Source of the DNA: M55B112 sp040903745
Lineage (GTDB): Bacteria; Bacteroidota; Bacteroidia; Bacteroidales; GCA-2748055
DNA: 64,000 bases
Reading direction: 5' to 3'
Assembly: GCA_040903745.1 (NCBI GenBank)
Contig: JBBDUV010000074.1
Span: 1-64,000 of the forward strand
Shown one piece after another: positions 44,251 to 53,295 of the stretch; within the stretch, counting starts at the first letter, position 1; every line of letters starts with the position of its first letter. Made by a program: the position numbers and the translations under genes. The notes under the pieces are model-generated. The model was not told the DNA's origin and made no database searches. It was given only the letters and a program-made list of their open reading frames with translations.

Positions 44251-46530
44251 TTACTCCCTCCAAAACACCTTCTTTTCCTGTCCCATCACAAATCTCAATG
44301 TTCCTCCCCCTTCAATACTCGCATGGTCAATATATGGCTCTGTTAACTTCACATCGTCCAGATACACCTCCTGAACATACTTGTTCTCCGGAACCAATTG
44401 ATCTGCCAGGATGGTAAATTTCTTCCCGCCAGACAAGGAAATAACCGTCTTCTTAAATGAGGGCCTTCCGATAGAATACTTCGTATCTCCCGGACTTATT
44501 GGATAAAACCCGAAGGAACTCAAAATGTACCAGGCCGACATCTGCCCGCAATCCTCGTTCCCACACAAACCGTCGGGCTGATCAGTGTAAAATTCATCCA
44601 GTATATATGAAACAATCTCTGCAGTCTTCCAGGGCCTGTCAACCGAATTATAGAGGTATGCTATGTGGTGACTGGGCTCATTTCCGTGTGCATACTGACC
44701 GATAAGTCCAGTGATATCGACAGATTGCTCCTCCCCCAACACCTCCGAAGAAGTTGCAAACAGAGAGTTTAGCTTACTCGCAAATGCCTCCTTGCTGCCA
44801 AAGAGTTCAATGAGACCCTCAACATCATGGGGTACAAACCAGGTCCACTGCCATGCATTTCCTTCCACATAAGGTGTTTTTCCATGTGCCGAATACCTGG
44901 GGTCGAAGGGCACTTCCCAACTACCATCCAGCCGTTTACCCCGCATAAAACCAACTTCTTTGTCAAAATAAGTCCGGTATCGCTTCGATTTTTCATAAAA
45001 CTCCTCAGCAATCTCATGCTCACCCATAACCTCGGCCATAACAGCGATGGCCCAGTAGTTGTAAGCAAATTCAAGAGCCTGTGCAACGGAATAGCGCGTA
45101 AGATCACTTGGGATAAACCCATACTTCTGCTCATACATTTTTGCTACAGGCATTAATTTCAACCTTGCAGCATCCGAAGGATAACCGATATCTTTTACCG
45201 TATCATATTGTACAGAATGTACAATGGCCTCCAATGCTTTACGGGTATCAAAATTGCGGTGACCCTTCATGTAGGCATCGACAATAACCGAAACCGAATG
45301 GGATCCGATCATCGTTCCTGTATAGTTCGACGCCAGTTCCCACATGGGCAGAATTCCTCCCTCATCATATTTTCTTAACAGGGCCCTGATCAACTCCTGG
45401 TTATAATCGGGCTGTATAATAGTAAACAATGGATGAAGGGCCCGAAAGGTATCCCAAAGGGAAAACACAGTATAGTTGGGACTCTCGGAAGAGACAACCT
45501 CCTGCCGCATACTCCTGTATTGTCCATCAACATCGGAATTGATTCCAGGAAAAATCAGTGTGTGGTATAAAGCCGTATAAAAAGTCCTCTTTTCACTCAG
45601 ATCATCAGTCTCAATCTCAACGGCCGACAACTTCTCCTCCCACATCTCCTCCGCTTCTCTCCTGTAGGTGCCAAAATCCCAGCCCGGGGCCTCTGCCTTC
45701 AGGTTCTTAACTGCACCTTCAGCACTAACCGGACTAATCCCTACCTTTGCAATCACCTCCTCCACACGATCATTACTGAACAGCAGTTTCACCTTTATAT
45801 TATTTCCACTTACAATTTTCAAATCCTTTACGCACTGATCGCCCATGTATATTTCCGGCACAAACGGCTCTGAAAAACGAACCGCAAAATAGACAATATG
45901 GTTCTTCGCCCAACCACTGGTCAACTTTAAACCATGAATCTCCCTGTCGTTAATAATCCTTATCTCGTGCTTCGGATTACGGTGCCCGTGAATGGTATGG
46001 GTCAGATCGATCAACATTCCCGCCTTCTCCTTCTTATTAAAGTTGTATCGGTGAATCCCAACCCTTGTGGTGGCCGTAAGCTCAACATCAATATCATCAT
46101 CTGTAAGTTTAACCGTGTAATACCCCGGTGAGGCCTTTTCGCTCTCCCTTTCAAACCTTGAACGGAAACCCCCATCAGGATTCTCAGGCTCACCTGCATC
46201 CAGTGCAACATCGCCTGAAAATGGCATAAACAGAACATCCCCATAATCGCCAATTCCAGTACCGCTAAGGTGGGTATGGCTGAACCCCAGAATCGAAGTG
46301 TCGGAATAGTGGTAACCGGCGCATGCATCCCAGCCCAACGTTCGTGTATCCGGACTTAGCTGAACCATTCCAAATGGAGTCGTAGCACCCGGAAAGGTGT
46401 GCCCGTGATAATCTGTTCCAATAAACGGATCAACCAAATGCAATACTGACTCCCCCTTGAATCTAGTATTCAGGCATGAAACTGTACCCAGAATTAAAAT
46501 ACCGAAAAAAACTGGTCGCCTCAAAATCAT
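44251..46530 (-). CDS. GH92 alpha-mannosidase lipoprotein
   Basis: 759 aa. Lipoprotein signal ending LILGTVSC (Cys19). Full-length GH92: LVDPFIGTDYHGHTFPGATT near the N-terminus, GFSHTHLSGTGIGDYGDV, the alpha/alpha barrel with WELASNYTGTMIGSHS, EGNAWQWTWFVPHDVEG (~553-569, holding the family's likely catalytic acid) and GNEDCGQMSAWYILSS (~652-667). GH92 enzymes are Ca-dependent exo-alpha-mannosidases; linkage specificity is not evident. It is transcribed away from a phosphoesterase gene, so mannan or phosphomannan processing is possible. Confidence 0.95.
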   Translation of the reverse strand: MILRRPVFFGILILGTVSCLNTRFKGESVLHLVDPFIGTDYHGHTFPGATTPFGMVQLSPDTRTLGWDACAGYHYSDTSILGFSHTHLSGTGIGDYGDVLFMPFSGDVALDAGEPENPDGGFRSRFERESEKASPGYYTVKLTDDDIDVELTATTRVGIHRYNFNKKEKAGMLIDLTHTIHGHRNPKHEIRIINDREIHGLKLTSGWAKNHIVYFAVRFSEPFVPEIYMGDQCVKDLKIVSGNNIKVKLLFSNDRVEEVIAKVGISPVSAEGAVKNLKAEAPGWDFGTYRREAEEMWEEKLSAVEIETDDLSEKRTFYTALYHTLIFPGINSDVDGQYRSMRQEVVSSESPNYTVFSLWDTFRALHPLFTIIQPDYNQELIRALLRKYDEGGILPMWELASNYTGTMIGSHSVSVIVDAYMKGHRNFDTRKALEAIVHSVQYDTVKDIGYPSDAARLKLMPVAKMYEQKYGFIPSDLTRYSVAQALEFAYNYWAIAVMAEVMGEHEIAEEFYEKSKRYRTYFDKEVGFMRGKRLDGSWEVPFDPRYSAHGKTPYVEGNAWQWTWFVPHDVEGLIELFGSKEAFASKLNSLFATSSEVLGEEQSVDITGLIGQYAHGNEPSHHIAYLYNSVDRPWKTAEIVSYILDEFYTDQPDGLCGNEDCGQMSAWYILSSFGFYPISPGDTKYSIGRPSFKKTVISLSGGKKFTILADQLVPENKYVQEVYLDDVKLTEPYIDHASIEGGGTLRFVMGQEKKVFWRE

Positions 46531-46837
46531 AATAAAGTGTCATTTTTTTAATTCCTGAATGCAATATAGATTCATCGGATTAAAAAAGAATTAAAAATAA
46601 ATTAATGAGAAATAGCCTTAGCATTAATAAAAAACTGTAAAACACATTTTTTGAAGTATTGATAATGGAGAAATCTGAATATCTTTACAACAATGTCATG
46701 CAACTTATAATTAACATTTGTCAATTGTGCCGATTACAGTCGGGTAAAAAGTGAGTTTACGAGTCAGCACAAGCCTTTATACATGCGAAAAGCTGAAAAA
46801 ACGATTTTTTCGGATAGATACCAGATTTTTTAAAAAA
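46531..46837. other. Divergent promoter region between GH92 and phosphoesterase genes
   Basis: 307 bp, AT-rich. On the plus strand TTG (46659-46661), 18 bp, then TATCTTTA (46680-46687) resembles a Bacteroidota promoter for the phosphoesterase gene, with a ~145-nt leader. No clear counterpart was found on the minus strand. Confidence 0.35.
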
Positions 46838-48415
46838 ATGATAAAAAAAATAACAACCATAGCACTTACGGCATTTTTAGTATCGATAACAGGCCTGGCA
46901 CAAACCCAAGTAACCGGATTCGTGTATGAAGATCTGAATGGGAACAACAAGCTCGACAGAAAAGAGAAGGGCATCGCCAATGCACCTGTTTCGAACGGAA
47001 AAGAGGTTGTTACAACCGATAAAGAAGGAAAATATACGCTCCCAATACAGAACGACAACATTGTTTTTGTTATCAAACCAAGCGGTTACACAACCCCGGT
47101 TAACGAGTACAATATTCCGCAGTATTACTACATCCACAAACCCGAAGGATCGCCCGAACTTGAATATGCAGGTTCCCCTCCTACCGGACCGCTCCCCAAA
47201 GAGGTGAATTTCGGACTTGTATCTCAGAAGGAATCAGATACCTTCAGCATACTTGTTTTTGGCGACCCCCAGTCCTACACTGAAGAGGAGGTGGACTTTT
47301 TCCACCGTGCGGTAGCAGCAGAACTGAAAAATGTCCAGAACGTTGAATTCGGCATAACGATGGGCGATCTGGTCGGGGACGACCTCGAACTGCTGCACCC
47401 CTACAAAGCGGCTATTCGTCAGATCGGAATACCCTGGCGCAATGTGCTTGGGAACCATGATATCAATTTTGATGTGGAACATGACTCGCTGTCCGATGAA
47501 ACATTTGAAACCCATTTCGGCCCGGCAACCTATTCCTTCAACCAGGGGAAGGTACATTTCATTGTCCTTGACGATGTTTTATATCCCGACCCAAGGGATG
47601 AAAGAGTCTATTGGGGTGGATTGCGCGAGGACCAGTTCGCCTTTATCGAAAATGATTTAAAACTTGTCCCAAAAGACCACCTTATCGTGCTGGCTTTTCA
47701 CATTCTTATCAGCAAAGAGGATAAATCCGGACCTTTTAATCCCGAACACCGCAACCGCCTGTTTCAACTTTTAAGAGATTTCCCGCATACGCTCTCTTTA
47801 TCGGCCCATACCCACATTCAAAATCAGCTCTTTTTCGGTCCTGAACACGGTTGGCAACAGGAGGGCTCTCACCATCATTATAATGTCGGAACAACATCAG
47901 GCGACTGGTACAGCGGTAAGCTAAATGAAAGAGGGATTCCCGTATCGACCATGCGCGACGGAACCCCAAAAGGATACGCCTACCTTAACTTTAACGGAAC
48001 CCAATATACCATCGACTATAAGGTGTTCGACAAGGCCCCTGAATACAAAATGGCAGTGTTTACTCCAAATGTGGTATTAAAAGACGCCTGGCCCAGCGCA
48101 AGGATCATTGTCAATTTTTTCCTTGGGGGCGAACAAGATTCCCTGTTCTGCAAGATCGATGATGGCGAATGGGAAAAAATGGACCACACACCGGTCCACG
48201 ATCCGTTTTATGTCCGTGAAGTCGTCGACTGGGATTTTACAGAAGAGCTTTTCCCTGGCAGCAGACCCTCCAATCCCGCCGAAAGCTCGCACACCTGGAC
48301 CGGCTTTTTACCCACCGATCTCGAAGCTGGCGAACACACCGTTTATATCAGGGCCCACGATATGTTCGGCAGGGAATACACGGCTGAACGCAAGTTTACC
48401 ATCGTAGCACGGTAG
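46838..48415 (+). CDS. Secreted calcineurin-like phosphoesterase
   Basis: 525 aa from the ATG at 46838, which opens directly on a signal peptide (MIKKITTIALTAFLVSITG); a GTG at 46751 would add an implausible extension. Three parts: N-terminal beta domain (~25-125; TGFVYEDLNGNNKLDRKEKG), the metallophosphatase core (VFGDPQSYTEEE, TMGDLVGDDL, VLGNHDINFD, AFHILISK, LSAHTHIQ) and a C-terminal beta-sandwich ending FGREYTAERKFTIVAR. The metal ligands are present, though GDxH reads GDPQ. It is probably a periplasmic phosphomono- or diesterase. The last 30 codons plus stop are duplicated at 50085-50175. Confidence 0.88.
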   Translation: MIKKITTIALTAFLVSITGLAQTQVTGFVYEDLNGNNKLDRKEKGIANAPVSNGKEVVTTDKEGKYTLPIQNDNIVFVIKPSGYTTPVNEYNIPQYYYIHKPEGSPELEYAGSPPTGPLPKEVNFGLVSQKESDTFSILVFGDPQSYTEEEVDFFHRAVAAELKNVQNVEFGITMGDLVGDDLELLHPYKAAIRQIGIPWRNVLGNHDINFDVEHDSLSDETFETHFGPATYSFNQGKVHFIVLDDVLYPDPRDERVYWGGLREDQFAFIENDLKLVPKDHLIVLAFHILISKEDKSGPFNPEHRNRLFQLLRDFPHTLSLSAHTHIQNQLFFGPEHGWQQEGSHHHYNVGTTSGDWYSGKLNERGIPVSTMRDGTPKGYAYLNFNGTQYTIDYKVFDKAPEYKMAVFTPNVVLKDAWPSARIIVNFFLGGEQDSLFCKIDDGEWEKMDHTPVHDPFYVREVVDWDFTEELFPGSRPSNPAESSHTWTGFLPTDLEAGEHTVYIRAHDMFGREYTAERKFTIVAR

Positions 48416-48416
48416 G
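48326..48416. repeat. 91-bp direct repeat, left copy (phosphoesterase 3' end)
   Basis: Matches 50085-50175 at 90 of 91 positions; the one difference is C at 48354 against T at 50113. It covers the last 30 codons and the stop of the phosphoesterase gene. Confidence 0.97.
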
Positions 48417-48489
48417 TAAGTGTAGAGCCGTGATCGATCTCCTCTTAATATGAATCAAAACACTTTATTGCTCAGCTGCAAAAAATAAT

Positions 48490-49935
48490 CTACTCAGGAA
48501 AAGCATAAGCGGGATCAGGCTCCCCGTCGGGACAGGTATACTCGTTCGCATCAAGTATATAATTATGTCTCATTCTGCCATCACTTTCCAGGGTGAATAG
48601 TCCGATCTGTACAACCTCACCCTCTTCATGAAAATAGTATTTTATTGTGGGCAGGCTGCCGGTTGTATTCACTTCAAGATGTACAAATTCAGCTTTGTAA
48701 GTCCATCCTGATGACACAATTTCAAATACGTCGTATTCATTGGAGCCCTCTTTAGGACATTGAGGGTATGTGTTATACCAGTTATTATGCACATCACCAC
48801 CATTGAAAAGGATTCCTGTTATCTGCTTCTCCTTAATAAACTCAAACAGCTCTGTTTTCTCATTAGGGGAGTATTCAAACCAGGACTCATTGCCGGATTT
48901 TCTTATGGTACCACCATGAAGAATAATCTTAAAAACAGCTGTTGAGTTCTCAAGTTCATTCTTCAGCCAATTCATTTGCTCACTTCCCAGGTATTCGCCA
49001 TTCATTTTGTTGTAACGGTTATCCATCATGAAGAATTGGACGTCTCCCCAATGAAAAGTATGGAATATGCCCGGTATCTCAGGAGTACCATAAGATGGGT
49101 TGGCCCATAAATGCTTAAATGCACGTAGCGAGTTTTCCTTTCCGGGTTCTGTGCCATCTGAGTTATTGGGTCCGTAATCATGGTCGTCCCATATGGCCAG
49201 CGTAGGGATGGTACGAATTGCTACCGCATAATTTGGTATACTACGCTGCCGCATATGGTAGTCCCAGATAATGTCATAGTCTGTAGCATCTGAGTATACA
49301 TTGTCCCCACCAAAAAGCTGAAAGTCAGGTTTCAGATCCATCACTTCATCCCATACAGACTGATCATGAATAAGCTTTACGCCGGATCCGAACAGGTAAG
49401 TAAATTCAACAGGCTTCCGGGGCTCAGGAGCAGTTTTAAAAGAGCCAACCACCTCAATTTCACCATTTTCTATGAGCTTGTATTCATACCTCGTGTTCGC
49501 GCTTAGTCCGGAAAGCTCAATTAATGAGGTATTGCCTCCTCCATCTGGCATATCCAAAGTTATAGCCTCACTGCTGCCATCGGCCAGATAATACTTAATC
49601 TGAAGTTCGGAACCCGGTGCATAGGCCCATATTAAAACAGTACTATCGGTAGCATGTCCTACTAGCGGACCTGATACCAACTGCCCTCCCTTGCTTCGTT
49701 TACCTTCATTGCAACTGCTGCTATAAAAGAATTCCAGAGGAGTACCGCAGCCATTGAAACCGGAATCGGTTTTGTCCGGATCATCATTTGACCAACCAGT
49801 ATTCGCCGCCTGAATTGTCCTTCCGGCAGAAGAAGTCATAGCGCCATTAATATTTACATCTTCACAAAAGGCAAACATCCCTATAGCAAGGATCACTACC
49901 GTAATCCATGTTCCTAAGCTTTTAATTGAACCCAT
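48490..49935 (-). CDS. PhoD-like phosphatase/phosphodiesterase
   Basis: 481 aa with an N-terminal hydrophobic signal, possibly lipoprotein (AIGMFAFC). A PhoD-N-like Ig domain (~85-175; PLVGHATDSTVLIWAYAPGS) precedes the metallophosphatase domain: FGGDNVYSDATDYD, AIWDDHDYGPNNSDG, ILHGGTIRKSG and LFNGGDVHNNWY. PhoD enzymes are Ca/Fe-dependent phosphodiesterases or alkaline phosphatases. It converges with the calcineurin-like gene. The whole gene lies between the two 91-bp direct repeats, suggesting it arrived as an insertion. A pho-type regulatory site was not seen. Confidence 0.88.
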   Translation of the reverse strand: MGSIKSLGTWITVVILAIGMFAFCEDVNINGAMTSSAGRTIQAANTGWSNDDPDKTDSGFNGCGTPLEFFYSSSCNEGKRSKGGQLVSGPLVGHATDSTVLIWAYAPGSELQIKYYLADGSSEAITLDMPDGGGNTSLIELSGLSANTRYEYKLIENGEIEVVGSFKTAPEPRKPVEFTYLFGSGVKLIHDQSVWDEVMDLKPDFQLFGGDNVYSDATDYDIIWDYHMRQRSIPNYAVAIRTIPTLAIWDDHDYGPNNSDGTEPGKENSLRAFKHLWANPSYGTPEIPGIFHTFHWGDVQFFMMDNRYNKMNGEYLGSEQMNWLKNELENSTAVFKIILHGGTIRKSGNESWFEYSPNEKTELFEFIKEKQITGILFNGGDVHNNWYNTYPQCPKEGSNEYDVFEIVSSGWTYKAEFVHLEVNTTGSLPTIKYYFHEEGEVVQIGLFTLESDGRMRHNYILDANEYTCPDGEPDPAYAFPE

Positions 49936-50421
49936 AATAAATACTTATTTTGATATAAAAATAGATTAAATACTGAGATTAAGCTCATCTTTATGTAGAA
50001 AATTCAAAAGGAAGGTTTGCTATGAATTCTTCATCAATCATAAGTAGTAATCGTTCAATCCATAAAAAAATCAGAATCCCCAATGCTGGCGAACACACCG
50101 TTTATATCAGGGTCCACGATATGTTCGGCAGGGAATACACGGCTGAACGCAAGTTTACCATCGTAGCACGGTAGGATAACGCTTTTTCGTTTTAACGGGC
50201 GAATTGGTTATTCCCTGCCGAACCAGATAATCTGGCCAAACTAATAGATCAAAAAGAGATTTTTTTTAACCCCACCTTGACTTATTACAAATAATAATGT
50301 AATTTGTATTTTTTGTAAAATTAGCAGCGTTTGGGAAGATGATTACGGTCAAATCCGCAAAAACGCAGAAAAAACCAACCGCTGGTTAACTATTCAAACA
50401 GATAATCAAAAATATATTCTC
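49936..50421. other. 486-bp spacer with duplicate fragment and palindrome
   Basis: It contains the right 91-bp repeat copy (50085-50175) and, at 50284-50303, attaca-N8-tgtaat, an inverted repeat overlapping acaaat/atttgt, which may be an operator or promoter element for the small gene at 50422. No other ORF. Confidence 0.5.
50085..50175. repeat. 91-bp direct repeat, right copy (gene-end duplicate)
   Basis: A promoterless, start-less copy of the phosphoesterase 3' end, with the stop included. The single change makes an Ala codon into Val. Flanking bases on both sides differ from those of the left copy, so the boundaries are sharp. Confidence 0.97.
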
Positions 50422-50667
50422 ATGAATACACTTACAACCATACTTGCCACCACCAACCGCGGAGGAACCATGGCGATGGTCCTCTTCCTTCTGTTCGCTG
50501 GTGTTATCGGATTCTTTATTGCCTATTATTATTTCAGGTCCTACTACGCGAAGAAAATTAGCACCATGGAAGCCGAAAAAGAGGGACTGGAAAGAAAAGT
50601 GAACGGTTTACAGGCCGCCAACGACGACTTAAACAAGAAAATACAGGAACTGGAGGAGAAAAAATAG
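50422..50667 (+). CDS. Small membrane-anchored coiled-coil protein
   Basis: 81 aa. Single hydrophobic helix (MAMVLFLLFAGVIGFFIAYY, 17-36), then a charged heptad-rich tail to the end (MEAEKEGLERKVNGLQAAND, then LNKKIQELEEKK). Predicted N-out single-pass inner-membrane protein with a cytoplasmic coiled coil. I do not recognise a named family. It stands alone, convergent with the TamL gene. Confidence 0.7.
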   Translation: MNTLTTILATTNRGGTMAMVLFLLFAGVIGFFIAYYYFRSYYAKKISTMEAEKEGLERKVNGLQAANDDLNKKIQELEEKK

Positions 50668-50825
50668 CAGTCCATTCAACTGCGACAATAGAACGTTGAA
50701 CCAATTCCCTCTTCACTTTTAACCCATATCGTACCTCCAGGCATTATCGGATAAGCCTTTGCAATTGATAATCCCAGAACTGCACCATGATGCGCCTGCT
50801 GGTCTGCAAAACATGATCCCTGTTT

Positions 50826-53288
50826 TCAAAACGGATACCCGATCGCCAGGTTCAGCACCGTGTTCTCCCGCAGCCAGCCGCCATCGCCAAATCCCGGCTC
50901 CTGCATCACCCAGCGACTCCCCTCCTCCAACCACGGCTTCCTGAGCGGCACCGCCACATCGAACCGCAAAATGAAAAACGACACATCCAGCCGAAACCCG
51001 GCCCCCGCACCCACAGCGAGTTCATTCAATACCCGGGGGATCGCAAAGTGGTCGCCGCCGGCAGCCGGATTCGACCGCTGCAGCCATACATTACCGGCAT
51101 CGGCAAATACCGCCCCCTTGAAAATATTATAGATCGTAAACCGGTACTCGGCATTCAGCTCCAGCTTCACATCACCCCCCAGCTGAAAATAACCGATCTC
51201 CTCCTGCTCCTCTAAAAAAGTGCCCGGACCTACCGAGTTGATCTGAAACGCCCGGATGCTGTTCGGTCCGCCGCTAAAAAACTGCCTGCTGTAAGGCAGC
51301 ACCGAGGAGTTTCCATAGGCCTTTGCCACACCGGCAAACATCCGCACCGCAAGCTTGTCGCGCTTCCCAACCGTAAGATACCCCCTGCCATCAAGGCTCA
51401 CACGCGCAAACTGCGAGTAGACAGAGCCCAGCACCGTGGCAGGATCGTCGTCTGACAGTTCGTTACCGCCTGCCATGGCAGCCAGCGAGAAAAGGTTTCC
51501 CGCAGCCTCCGCCGTCAAACCCAGGTAGTACTGCATCTGCTTCGAAAAACCCAGCTGCTCGTTATAAGTAAACGCATAGTTCGATCCGGCAATAAACATC
51601 TCCTGGTAGCTGGTCCGCAAAACCGGGTTGGCATCGAGCAGCGCATTAAAAGCCTCCGACCGGTTACCAAGCGCGGTATAACTGATACCCACGGGGTTCA
51701 GCTCATGCTCATTCTTCAGGCTCTCCTTCCACCTGTAACCATATAAGAACTGAAAGGTGTTCATATTGAAGTAGTTCACCCGTTTCATGAAGTTGTAGGA
51801 GAGCGAAAGCCGGGTCTTTGGAATATAGATGCTGTTGGGCCGCTCCATCCTGAATGGCGCCACGATCCGCGGAAAGAGCAACTCCACCTGTGGATTCAGG
51901 GAATAAGAGAAGAGGTTCCGATCCTTCCCGCCGAGCTGTGACTCGAACGACCCGGCCATTGTCAGGTTCAGCTGCTCCGCCCCGCCAAAGGCATTTCTGT
52001 TCTGCAGACTGATGTTCATCCGGGGACCGGCAAAGTTGTTCGACTTCGACACCAGGTCCATCTCCGCCCTGAGGCTCCGCTTCGTCATGGCGGTAAGTTG
52101 AATCTCTACATCGAGGAGTCCCGCCGCCGAATCGTTCTCCGCAAACCGCACCTGCACAAATTTAAAAGTACCCAGCGACATCAGCCGGTTGAGGGTTCTG
52201 GAGTGCTCATCCCGCGAGTAGGTCTCACCCGGCCTTAAAAAGACCGATTCGAGAATCACTCCCGGCCTGATCTCCGCATCTTCCTCCCCGCCGGGGAAAA
52301 GGTACCCCCCGTGATGCAATGTCTCTTCCGAACCCCCGCCTTCAGATGCCAATGAATAGCCCTGGTCGATCACCACCCGGTTGATCCGGTACTTCGTGAG
52401 CGCCCGTTCAGGGATCCCCTCCTTCAGTGACAGCTGCAGTGCCACCATGCGATCCCCCGTTAATGTGTCGGCCCTGAAGAGCAGGTGGTCGGGGTTGAAA
52501 TAGTAGTAGCCACTGTTTTTCAGCAACGCGTCGAACCGCATCCTTTCACGCTTTAACATCTCGAGGCGATAGGGATCGCCCGGATGGATGAGCGCCTGCA
52601 GACTGTCGCCCAATATGATCTTCGCCAGGCTGCTGTCGGCAATATTGTAAGTCAGCGTCCCGAAGCTATACGGCGCATGCACTGCGCTGCGGTACACCAC
52701 CCCGGCGGTGCGCTCCTCCTCCACGATCTCAGGCTGTGTACTGCTATTAAAGATCCCCCTGTTGAAAAGGGCCGCGTCTATGATCTCAGCTGTTGCCGAG
52801 GGCCGCACCTCGCTGAGGTAGACCGGCGGCTCACCACGCTTTTTAACCCAACGGCCGATGCCGGTTGAAGGCTCCTCACCCGCAACCATGTAGAGCCAAA
52901 GTTTCGGACGCATACCGAAAATGCTGCTGTTGGGAGCGGGACGCACCGCACGCTTCACCGTCATTTCCAGTTTCCTGGTGTCGACCGGCTCATCCGATTC
53001 GATCACTATTGTCGCACCGGTATAAAGCTTCTCATCTTCCGGCAGGTGCTCTGTACCACTGCATCCCGTAACCAGCAGCAATAGCAAAACTGGCAGCCAG
53101 GCCGGAACGGACAACCATGCCGGAGCAGATGACCCTACCGGAACAGACGGCCATGATGGAGCCGATAGCCAAGCCAGAGCCAGCGACCATGCCGGGGCCT
53201 GCAGCCAAAACTGAGCCTGCAGCCGCGATAGAGCTTTCATCCATCCCGTAACCATGCCAAGTATATATTTGAGCCTTCGCTTTTTCAT
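50826..53288 (-). CDS. tamL: TamL: Omp85/BamA-superfamily assembly lipoprotein
   Basis: 820 aa. After the lipobox LVTGC (Cys76) come POTRA-like domains (~80-430; YLSEVRPSATAEIIDAALF, YYYFNPDHLLF, PGETYSRDEHSRTLNRLMSL) and an Omp85 barrel (~440-820) with the conserved QFFSGGPNSIRAF loop (the substrate-side Arg finger region) and GAGFRLDVSFFILRFDVAVP at the end. The lipoprotein signal is abnormally long (75 residues) because of Ala-Pro-Trp-Leu-Ser repeats at ~28-66. It lies 7 bp after tamB, so the two form the translocation and assembly pair. Its role is inserting outer-membrane proteins or moving lipids. Confidence 0.93.
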   Translation of the reverse strand: MKKRRLKYILGMVTGWMKALSRLQAQFWLQAPAWSLALAWLSAPSWPSVPVGSSAPAWLSVPAWLPVLLLLLVTGCSGTEHLPEDEKLYTGATIVIESDEPVDTRKLEMTVKRAVRPAPNSSIFGMRPKLWLYMVAGEEPSTGIGRWVKKRGEPPVYLSEVRPSATAEIIDAALFNRGIFNSSTQPEIVEEERTAGVVYRSAVHAPYSFGTLTYNIADSSLAKIILGDSLQALIHPGDPYRLEMLKRERMRFDALLKNSGYYYFNPDHLLFRADTLTGDRMVALQLSLKEGIPERALTKYRINRVVIDQGYSLASEGGGSEETLHHGGYLFPGGEEDAEIRPGVILESVFLRPGETYSRDEHSRTLNRLMSLGTFKFVQVRFAENDSAAGLLDVEIQLTAMTKRSLRAEMDLVSKSNNFAGPRMNISLQNRNAFGGAEQLNLTMAGSFESQLGGKDRNLFSYSLNPQVELLFPRIVAPFRMERPNSIYIPKTRLSLSYNFMKRVNYFNMNTFQFLYGYRWKESLKNEHELNPVGISYTALGNRSEAFNALLDANPVLRTSYQEMFIAGSNYAFTYNEQLGFSKQMQYYLGLTAEAAGNLFSLAAMAGGNELSDDDPATVLGSVYSQFARVSLDGRGYLTVGKRDKLAVRMFAGVAKAYGNSSVLPYSRQFFSGGPNSIRAFQINSVGPGTFLEEQEEIGYFQLGGDVKLELNAEYRFTIYNIFKGAVFADAGNVWLQRSNPAAGGDHFAIPRVLNELAVGAGAGFRLDVSFFILRFDVAVPLRKPWLEEGSRWVMQEPGFGDGGWLRENTVLNLAIGYPF
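53080..53235 (-). repeat. Degenerate short repeats extending the TamL signal peptide
   Basis: On the minus strand, units resembling ccggcatggttgtccgt and ccagcatggtcgctggct recur with drift, encoding APAWxSxPxW-type peptides (residues ~28-66 of TamL). Confidence 0.6.
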
Positions 53289-53295
53289 TACCCTC

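Noticed and set aside
46751..46837. GTG start giving a longer phosphoesterase
   Set aside because: The ATG at 46838 opens directly on a signal peptide; the 29-residue extension is basic/aromatic and would bury it.
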